From: Streptomyces platensis
GTDB taxonomy: Bacteria > Actinomycetota > Actinomycetes > Streptomycetales > Streptomycetaceae
Reading direction: 5' to 3'
Length of the DNA: 64,000 bases
Assembly: GCF_008704855.1 (NCBI RefSeq)
Contig: NZ_CP023691.1
Span: forward strand, 4,340,001 to 4,404,000
Of the stretch, positions 58,594 to 64,000 are shown piece by piece. Made by a program: the position numbers and the translations under genes. Below the pieces are notes generated by a model that saw only the letters and a list, made by a program, of their open reading frames with translations, was not told where the DNA came from and searched no databases. Each line of letters starts with the position of its first letter. Position 1 is the first letter of the stretch.

Positions 58594-60276
58594 ATGGCCG
58601 CCGAAATGACCGCAGCGCAGTTGATCGAGAAGCACCGCCCGACCCTCGACCAGGCGCTGGAGGCGATCCGCACCCGCGCCTACTGGTCCCCGCACCCCGA
58701 GCACCCGAAGGCGTACGGCGAGACCGCCGCACCCGACGGGCTGGCCGCCTTCGAGGCGCTGCGCGGCAAGCGGTTCGAGCTCGACCAGCCCGGCACGGAC
58801 GACTGGACGGGCGAGGAAGTCTCGCCGTACGGCCCGGAGTTGGGCATCAGCTATCCGCATCCGGATGTGGACGAGCTGCTGCCGGCCATGCGCGCCGCGC
58901 TCCCCGTCTGGCGGGACGCCGGTCCCGAGGCGCGGGCGGTGGTGTGCCTGGAGATCCTGGCCCGGATCAGTGCGCGCACCCATGAGTTCGCCCAGGCCGT
59001 GATGCACACCAGCGGTCAGGCCTTCATGATGGCGTTCCAGGCGGGCGGCCCGCATGCCCAGGACCGCGGCACGGAGGCGGTGGCGTATGCGTACGCCGAG
59101 CAGGTCCGCACCCCGGAGCAGGCCCCGTGGTCCAAGCCGCAGGGCAAGCGTGACCCGCTCGAACTGAGCAAGAGCTTCACGACTGTGCCGCGCGGTGTCG
59201 CCCTGGTGATCGGCTGCAACACCTTCCCGACGTGGAATGGCTACCCGGGCCTGTTTGCCTCTCTGGCGACCGGAAACCCGGTGCTGGTCAAGCCGCATCC
59301 GCGTGCCGTGCTGCCGCTGGCGATGACCGTCAAGGTGGCCCGCGAAGTGCTCGCCGAGGCCGGTTTCCCCGCCGACCTGGTGTGCCTGGCCGTGGACAAG
59401 CCGGGTGAGGGCCTGGCCAAGACGCTGGCCGTCCGCCCCGAGGTCCGCGTCATCGACTACACCGGCTCGACCGCCTTCGGCGACTGGCTGGAGACGCACG
59501 CCCGGCAGGCGCAGGTCTTCACGGAGAAGGCCGGCGTCAACACCGTCGTCATCGACTCCACCGACGACTACAAGGGCATGCTCAGCAACCTCGCGTTCTC
59601 GCTGTCGCTCTACAGCGGCCAGATGTGCACCACCCCGCAGAATCTGCTGATCCCGCGGGACGGCATCGGCACGGACGCCGGACCGAAGTCGTACGACGAG
59701 GTGGTCAGCGATCTCGCGGGCGCGGTGAGCGGCCTGCTGGGCGATGACGCGCGAGCCAACGCCCTGCTGGGTGCCATCGTCAATCCGCAGGTCAAGGAGC
59801 GGATCGACGCGGCTGCCGGGCTCGGGGAGGTGGCGCTGGCCTCCCGTGAGGTGGCCAACCCCGAGTTCCCCGGGGCCACGGTCCGTACGCCGGTGATCGT
59901 CAAGCTGGACGGTGCCAAGCCGGACGACGAGGCGGTCTATCTGTCGGAGTGCTTCGGCCCGGTGTCCTTCGCGGTGGCCGTCGACTCCGCGGCCGACGCG
60001 GTGGATCTGCTGCGGCGCACCGTCCGCGACCAGGGCGCGATGACGGTCGGCGCGTACACCACCTCGCCGGATGTCGAGAAGCTGGTGGAGGAGGCCTGCC
60101 TGGAGGAGTGCGCCCAGCTGTCGCTGAATCTGACCGGCGGGGTCTATGTGAACCAGACCGCGGCGTTCTCGGACTTCCATGGCTCGGGCGGTAACCCGGC
60201 GGCCAATGCGGTGCTGTGCGACGGCGCCTTCGTGGCGAACCGCTTCCGGACGGTGGAGGTACGCCGCCCGGCGTGA
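58594..60276 (+). CDS. paaN: Phenylacetic acid degradation protein PaaN (aldehyde dehydrogenase fold)
   Basis: 560 aa. An aldehyde-dehydrogenase-like protein: VALVIGCNTFPTWNGYPGLFASLATGNPVLVKPHP (coenzyme region, about 200-235), FTEKAGVNTVVIDSTDD, and the nucleophile region YSGQMCTTPQNLLIP (Cys at about residue 345). It lacks the C-terminal MaoC/hydratase domain of E. coli PaaZ. PaaN oxidises the ring-opened aldehyde from oxepin-CoA. ATG 58594 (MAAEMTAAQLIEKHRP) follows GACGAGGAG. Its promoter carries the PaaR-type operator. Converges on the TrmH gene. Confidence 0.9.
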   Translation: MAAEMTAAQLIEKHRPTLDQALEAIRTRAYWSPHPEHPKAYGETAAPDGLAAFEALRGKRFELDQPGTDDWTGEEVSPYGPELGISYPHPDVDELLPAMRAALPVWRDAGPEARAVVCLEILARISARTHEFAQAVMHTSGQAFMMAFQAGGPHAQDRGTEAVAYAYAEQVRTPEQAPWSKPQGKRDPLELSKSFTTVPRGVALVIGCNTFPTWNGYPGLFASLATGNPVLVKPHPRAVLPLAMTVKVAREVLAEAGFPADLVCLAVDKPGEGLAKTLAVRPEVRVIDYTGSTAFGDWLETHARQAQVFTEKAGVNTVVIDSTDDYKGMLSNLAFSLSLYSGQMCTTPQNLLIPRDGIGTDAGPKSYDEVVSDLAGAVSGLLGDDARANALLGAIVNPQVKERIDAAAGLGEVALASREVANPEFPGATVRTPVIVKLDGAKPDDEAVYLSECFGPVSFAVAVDSAADAVDLLRRTVRDQGAMTVGAYTTSPDVEKLVEEACLEECAQLSLNLTGGVYVNQTAAFSDFHGSGGNPAANAVLCDGAFVANRFRTVEVRRPA

Positions 60277-60341
60277 CCAGTGCGGTGGGGCCCGGGACCT
60301 GTTCCCGGACCCCGGCCGGGCGTCGGCGGGCCCAGGGTCCG

Positions 60342-61016
60342 TCAGGGAGCGCCCGGCCCCTCGATCCGCGCATGGCGGCCGATCCAGGCATGCATCGCGA
60401 TGGCGGCCGCGGCCCCCGCATTGATCGAGCGGGTCGAGCCGAACTGCGCGATCGAACAGACCAGCGAGACGTGTCGGCGTGCTTCCTCGGTCAGCCCCGG
60501 CCCCTCCTGGCCGAAGAGCAGCACACAGCGGCGCGGCAGCTCGGTCGTCTCCAGCGGGACGGAGCCGGGCAGGTTGTCGATCCCGATGATCGGCAGGTCC
60601 TCGGCCGCCGCCCAGGCGGTGAGGTCGGCGGTGTCCGGGTGGTGGCGGACGTGCTGATAGCGGTCGGTCACCATCGCGCCCCGGCGGTTCCAGCGCCGCT
60701 GCCCGACGATATGGATCTCCTTGGCCAGGAACGCGTTCGCGGTCCGGACGACCGAGCCGATGTTGAAGTCGTGGCCCCAGTTCTCAACGGCCACATGGAA
60801 GTCATGGCGGCGGGTGTCGAGGTCGGCGACGATCGCCTCGCGCGTCCAGTAGCGGTAGCGGTCGACGACATTGCGGCGGTCGCCGTGGGCGAGCAGCTCG
60901 GGGTCGAACCGCTCGTCCTGCGGCCAGGGCTCCGGGTGCGGCCCGACGCCGATCTGCGGCCCGTACCCCTCGTCGTACTGGAGGGGCTCGGCGGGGGCGG
61001 TTTTCTCGCTGCTCAC
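60342..61016 (-). CDS. TrmH/SpoU family RNA 2'-O-methyltransferase
   Basis: 224 aa. SPOUT fold: NWGHDFNIGSVVRTANAFLAKEIHIVGQRRWNRRG (motif 1 region with the catalytic Arg/Asn), LLFGQEGPGLTEEARR (motif 2) and CSIAQFGSTRSINAGAAAAIAMHAWI (motif 3, knotted AdoMet-binding). It should methylate a ribose in tRNA or rRNA. A ~60-residue N-terminal extension (GVGPHPEPWPQDERFDPELL) is present. GTG 61016 overlaps the stop of the HTTM gene, so it is the last gene of an operon with DUF5819 and HTTM. That operon has no obvious functional link to paa. Confidence 0.85.
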   Translation of the reverse strand: MSSEKTAPAEPLQYDEGYGPQIGVGPHPEPWPQDERFDPELLAHGDRRNVVDRYRYWTREAIVADLDTRRHDFHVAVENWGHDFNIGSVVRTANAFLAKEIHIVGQRRWNRRGAMVTDRYQHVRHHPDTADLTAWAAAEDLPIIGIDNLPGSVPLETTELPRRCVLLFGQEGPGLTEEARRHVSLVCSIAQFGSTRSINAGAAAAIAMHAWIGRHARIEGPGAP

Positions 61017-62389
61017 CCCACGAGCGTATGGCCACCGCCGCTGTGCTCCGTACGGGTGTCCGGCTCACCGCCGGCCGGGCTGGCCGGCCCGCCGCGCGAG
61101 AACAGTCGTTCCCGCAGGCCGGAGAGGCGCGCGGAGAGCCAGGTCAGGAAGTTCGTCGGCAGGAAGACCGCGTCCGCGGTGATCATCGCGAGCGAGAAGA
61201 ACGGCAGCCCCAGCAGGATCGCGATCGAGAGGTGCTCGCAGATCATCATGACCAGCAGCACATTCTTCAGCCGCCGGTTGAAGAGCGTGAACGGGAAGGC
61301 GACCTGCACGATCACCGTGCCGTAGGTGATCAGCATGATCATCACGCCGTTGCTGCCCAGCAGCTCGGACAGCGCCGGCCAGGGGGAGAAGTAGTCCAGG
61401 TGCATCGGGAAGTAGACCGCGGTGCCGTCCTGCCAGCGGCTTCCCTGGATCTTGTACCAGCCGGCGGTGGCGTAGATCAGGCAGACCTCGACCATGATCA
61501 CCAGCAGTGCGCCGTTGTGGGCGAGCTTGGCGACGGTGTCGAGTACGACGCGCGGCTCGCCGGGCGCGTACCGCTGCACCGCCCACCACAGCCCGTGCGC
61601 CGCCCACAGCCCCCACAGCACCAGGCTCCAGCCGATGTGCGGGAACGGGCCGTTGTCGAACCAGCTGAGGCCGTAGTTGCCGCCCACCTGGGCGACGGCC
61701 AGGGCGAGGCCGAGCACGGCCCACAGGATGACGCCGGGCAGATCGCGGGAGCCGGCGGCCGCGCCGTCGGTTCCGTCCGCGGCGGCCGCGACCCGCTTCG
61801 CACGGCGCGCGTCCAGCGACCAGACCTGCCCGCACCGGGTCAGCACGAGATACATCGACATCAGGTGGATGACGTTGTCGCCGCCGTCCCCTATGAAGAT
61901 GCTGCGGTTCTGGAGCGAGATCACGCCGACCATGAAGAGCACCGACATGGTGCGGGTGCGCCAGCCGAGCATCAACAGCGCGGCGGCCACGATGGCCAGC
62001 AGGTAGACGCCCTCGAACCAGCCGCGGCTGTCGGACCAGGGCAGTACGGAGAAGGCATGGTTGCCGCCCAGCAGCCGGCGCGCCATGTCCAGGCTCCACG
62101 GGCTGTCGGGCCCGTACAGAACCGCGCGGTGCGGCCACTCGCGCAGCAGGAACAGCAGCCAGGTCGCCGAGAAGCCGATCCGGATCACGGCCGTCTGGTA
62201 CGGGGCCAGCGCCCGGCCGGTGGCATACCGGAAGCCGCGGCCGATGGCGCGCTCGATACGGGTCTCTTCGTAGGGCTCGGGCTCCTGGGGCACCGGGGAT
62301 GCCGGCGCTTGCTGAGGCACGTCGGCCGGCTCGGTGGGGTGCGCGGGCTGCTGTGCGCCGGGCGTCTGCTGGGGCGTCGGTGACGTCAC
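61013..62389 (-). CDS. HTTM-domain membrane protein (vitamin-K carboxylase-like)
   Basis: 458 aa. A ~50-residue Pro/Gln/Glu-rich cytoplasmic leader is followed by a horizontally-transferred transmembrane (HTTM) domain, about 8-10 helices: LAPYQTAVIRIGFSATWLLFLL, NRSIFIGDGGDNVIHLMSMYLVL, the LIYATAGWYKIQGSRWQDGTAVYFPMH segment with Lys-containing active-site-like loop, and FNRRLKNVLLVMMICEHLSIAILL. Eukaryotic gamma-glutamyl carboxylase shares this domain; bacterial function is mostly unknown. GTG 62389 overlaps the stop of the DUF5819 gene (GTGA), and its own stop overlaps trmH. The partner DUF5819 protein is probably its extracytoplasmic subunit. Confidence 0.82.
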   Translation of the reverse strand: MTSPTPQQTPGAQQPAHPTEPADVPQQAPASPVPQEPEPYEETRIERAIGRGFRYATGRALAPYQTAVIRIGFSATWLLFLLREWPHRAVLYGPDSPWSLDMARRLLGGNHAFSVLPWSDSRGWFEGVYLLAIVAAALLMLGWRTRTMSVLFMVGVISLQNRSIFIGDGGDNVIHLMSMYLVLTRCGQVWSLDARRAKRVAAAADGTDGAAAGSRDLPGVILWAVLGLALAVAQVGGNYGLSWFDNGPFPHIGWSLVLWGLWAAHGLWWAVQRYAPGEPRVVLDTVAKLAHNGALLVIMVEVCLIYATAGWYKIQGSRWQDGTAVYFPMHLDYFSPWPALSELLGSNGVMIMLITYGTVIVQVAFPFTLFNRRLKNVLLVMMICEHLSIAILLGLPFFSLAMITADAVFLPTNFLTWLSARLSGLRERLFSRGGPASPAGGEPDTRTEHSGGGHTLVG

Positions 62390-63081
62390 TGGTGGGTCGC
62401 CCCCTCGGGCAGGTCGGCTGCGGTGACCTGCCACCAGGGCAGCACTCGGAACACGGGCTTGTCGCTGATCTTCTCGGTACTCCACGGCGGCGGGCGGACC
62501 GCCGTCGTCTGCGAGCGGACCTGGATCTGCTCGACCCGGCCGCCGCCCCTGGTCCACTCGTCGTCCATCCGGAACAGCACGAGCCGCCGGATGTAGCGCT
62601 CGGACAGCTCACCGCGCAGGCCGACCGGGCGGTTTTGCGCGTTGTGGGTGTTGACGAAGAGTTCCCACCCTCGGCGCAGCTGGTTCTGCTGGGTGTGGCT
62701 GGGCATCGGGTTGTGGCGGATGGCCTGGCCGTCGCGGGCGGTCAGATCGGTCCAGCCGGTGGTCCGCGCGGTGCCGTCCTCGGTGCGCAGCTGTGCGCGG
62801 ACCTGGACCGCGTTGTTCTGCTGGAGGGGATTGGGTGCGAACAGCTTCCAGTTCTGCTCGTACTCGGGATAGACGTAGTCGCTGATCAGGGCGCCCTGCT
62901 GTTTGCTGAGCGTGTTCGACGGTGCGACATGCAGGAACATCATCGCGAGATGAATCGCGACGGCGACCGCGACGGCACAGGCCGCCACTCCTATGACGAT
63001 CCGCGAGGGCAGCGAGAGCGCGGCCAGTGGCCGCGATTCGTCCCCGTATGACTGCATTCCCGCCCCGTTCCCAGAATCCAT
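62386..63081 (-). CDS. DUF5819 family membrane-anchored protein
   Basis: 231 aa. One N-terminal membrane helix (IVIGVAACAVAVAVAIHLAMMF, about 28-50) then an extracytoplasmic domain with the DUF5819 pattern YVYPEYEQNWKLFAPNPLQQNN, WTDLTARDGQAIRHNPMPS and LVLFRMDDEW. In actinobacteria DUF5819 genes are regularly followed by HTTM genes, as here, suggesting a two-protein membrane system. ATG 63081 has GGAG at a good distance. It is divergent from paaA. Function unknown. Confidence 0.8.
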   Translation of the reverse strand: MDSGNGAGMQSYGDESRPLAALSLPSRIVIGVAACAVAVAVAIHLAMMFLHVAPSNTLSKQQGALISDYVYPEYEQNWKLFAPNPLQQNNAVQVRAQLRTEDGTARTTGWTDLTARDGQAIRHNPMPSHTQQNQLRRGWELFVNTHNAQNRPVGLRGELSERYIRRLVLFRMDDEWTRGGGRVEQIQVRSQTTAVRPPPWSTEKISDKPVFRVLPWWQVTAADLPEGATHQ

Positions 63082-63141
63082 GCGGTCAACTCCGCTTCGG
63101 AACCGTACCTAGGCGGCCCGGCCGGGCACACCTCTCCCGAG

Positions 63142-63150
63142 TTATCCACA
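63142..63150 (+). promoter_or_regulatory. DnaA box-like TTATCCACA upstream of paaA
   Basis: Identical to the high-affinity E. coli DnaA box R1, just upstream of the candidate paaA -35. Only one copy is present, so it is not an origin. Confidence 0.45.
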
Positions 63151-63153
63151 GGC

Positions 63154-63182
63154 TTGACACCCGAGGTCCGCCCACTCACCAT
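63154..63182 (+). promoter_or_regulatory. Candidate paaA promoter
   Basis: Perfect -35 TTGACA (63154-63159), 17-bp spacer, CACCAT (63177-63182) as a weak -10. The predicted start of transcription falls inside the operator at 63186-63199, a typical repressor position. Confidence 0.55.
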
Positions 63183-63185
63183 TGA

Positions 63186-63199
63186 ACCGAACGATCGGT
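63186..63199. promoter_or_regulatory. PaaR-type operator at paaA
   Basis: ACCGAACGATCGGT, perfectly ACCG-NN-CG-NN-CGGT, followed directly by CGGTCGG, a partial second copy. Ends 27 bp before the paaA ATG. Confidence 0.8.
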
Positions 63200-63226
63200 C
63201 GGTCGGGAGCAGCGAGGGGGCACCAC

Positions 63227-64000
63227 ATGACGACGATCGCGCCGGAAGAGACGGCCCGAGAGGCCGTATTCGACGCCACCGTGGCCGCGGAAGAGCGCAT
63301 CGAACCGCGGGACTGGATGCCGGACGCCTACCGCTCGACACTCGTGCGGCAGATAGCGCAGCACGCCCACTCCGAGATCATCGGCATGCAGCCGGAGGCC
63401 AACTGGATCACCCGGGCGCCGTCCCTGCGCCGCAAGGCGATCCTGATGGCGAAGGTGCAGGACGAGGCCGGCCACGGCCTGTATCTCTACAGCGCCGCCG
63501 AGACCCTGGGCACCAGCCGCGACGAACTGCTGGACAAGCTGCACTCCGGCCGCCAGAAGTACTCCTCGATCTTCAACTACCCGACCCTGACCTGGGCCGA
63601 CGTCGGAGCCATCGGCTGGCTGGTGGACGGCGCGGCGATCACCAATCAAGTCCCGCTGTGCCGGTGTTCGTACGGTCCCTACGCCCGCGCCATGGTCCGT
63701 ATCTGCAAGGAGGAGTCCTTCCACCAGCGCCAGGGCTACGAGCTCCTGCTGGCCCTGAGCCGCGGCACCGAGGCACAGCACGCCATGGCGCAGGACGCGG
63801 TGGACCGCTGGTGGTGGCCGTCCCTGATGATGTTCGGCCCGCCGGACGACGAGTCGTCGCACTCCGCGCAGTCCATGGCCTGGAAGATCAAGCGGCACTC
63901 CAACGACGAGCTGCGCCAGCGCTTCGTGGACATCTGCGTCCCCCAGGCCGAGGCCCTCGGGCTGACGCTCCCCGACCCGGATCTGACCTGGAACGACGAG
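63227..64000 (+). CDS. paaA: 1,2-phenylacetyl-CoA epoxidase subunit PaaA (partial at window edge)
   Basis: 258 codons are inside the window and the frame is still open at 64000. The translation begins MTTIAPEETAREAV and contains HAHSEIIGMQPEANWI, AKVQDEAGHGLYLY and CKEESFHQRQGYELL. The two ExxH segments (EAGH and ESFH) are the iron ligands of the diiron catalytic subunit, which with PaaB, PaaC and PaaE epoxidises the ring of phenylacetyl-CoA. WMPDAYR and MMFGPPDDESSHS are family-typical. Start ATG 63227 follows AGCGAGGGGG. The operon (paaB onwards) should continue beyond the window. Confidence 0.95.
   Translation, partial: MTTIAPEETAREAVFDATVAAEERIEPRDWMPDAYRSTLVRQIAQHAHSEIIGMQPEANWITRAPSLRRKAILMAKVQDEAGHGLYLYSAAETLGTSRDELLDKLHSGRQKYSSIFNYPTLTWADVGAIGWLVDGAAITNQVPLCRCSYGPYARAMVRICKEESFHQRQGYELLLALSRGTEAQHAMAQDAVDRWWWPSLMMFGPPDDESSHSAQSMAWKIKRHSNDELRQRFVDICVPQAEALGLTLPDPDLTWNDE

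Noticed and set aside
55500..63160. A replication origin based on the DnaA-like boxes
   Set aside because: Only three or four scattered boxes, no dnaA/dnaN and no dense array; Streptomyces oriC has many boxes between dnaA and dnaN.
1..64000. tRNA, rRNA, CRISPR, insertion sequence or prophage
   Set aside because: No cloverleaf, repeat-spacer array, transposase or phage gene was recognised; gene content is core chromosomal throughout.

Overview
The window is high-GC actinobacterial DNA and almost certainly comes from the core chromosome of a Streptomyces. The support is GTG starts and ATGA/GTGA stop-start overlaps, mycothiol-type enzymes, an AfsR/SARP-like regulator, a SpoIIE-type PP2C phosphatase, a bacterial proteasome activator, two branched-chain 2-oxo acid dehydrogenase (Bkd) operons, and at least six perfect copies of the parS sequence GTTTCACGTGAAAC. 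parS sites in Streptomyces cluster around oriC. From memory, the gene order metG - aspS - bkd1 - response regulator - two Ser/Thr kinases - bkd2 - bkdR - paaH - paaN follows the S. coelicolor interval of roughly SCO3790-SCO3838, so the window should lie a short distance from oriC. No oriC, tRNA, rRNA, CRISPR array, insertion sequence or prophage was seen.

Layout. 0-9.3 kb: polysaccharide deacetylase lipoprotein, a VanZ-like gene with an internal deletion, esterase, PhoX-type phosphatase with a candidate PHO box, a von Willebrand A (TerF-type) protein and a DHA2 exporter. 9.4-15 kb: metG and aspS flank a multispanning glycosyltransferase-like protein. 15-27.8 kb: SpoIIE/PP2C phosphatase converging on an AI-2E-family permease, pirin, SseB, FadE5-like acyl-CoA dehydrogenase, M18 aminopeptidase, AfsR-like regulator and two DUF4232 lipoproteins. 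27.8-35 kb: thioredoxin-NHL protein, LURP-one protein, mycothiol-dependent isomerase-like enzyme, GntR-MFS pair, GNAT-NUDIX fusion and the relics of an AraC-VOC gene pair. 35.4-39.1 kb: bkdA1B1C1. 39.4-48.9 kb: DevR-like response regulator, aminoglycoside phosphotransferase-like protein, two divergent Ser/Thr kinases, Bpa, a His-rich secreted protein, quinone oxidoreductase and a K+ channel. The channel is translationally coupled to mobA-moeA (to 51.5 kb). 51.6-56.2 kb: bkdA2B2C2 divergent from bkdR. 56.3-64 kb: phenylacetate catabolism genes (paaR, paaH, paaN, start of paaA) interrupted by a DUF5819-HTTM-TrmH operon.

How genes work together. The most interesting circuit is at the right end. 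A 14-bp palindrome, ACCG-NN-(C/T)G-NN-CGGT, occurs in three promoters: paaA, the divergent paaH-paaR/paaN region and the bkdA2/bkdR region. It matches, from memory, the core of the known PaaR operator of Corynebacterium. This suggests that the TetR protein encoded behind paaH controls all three, and that the second Bkd complex belongs to the phenylacetate regulon. One explanation is that Bkd2 oxidises phenylpyruvate directly to phenylacetyl-CoA. A second theme is gene erosion: a VanZ gene, an AraC gene and a VOC gene each keep recognisable ends but have lost their middles. A third is the seven parS sites, all in intergenic gaps and several extended into GC-rich palindromes that may also terminate transcription.
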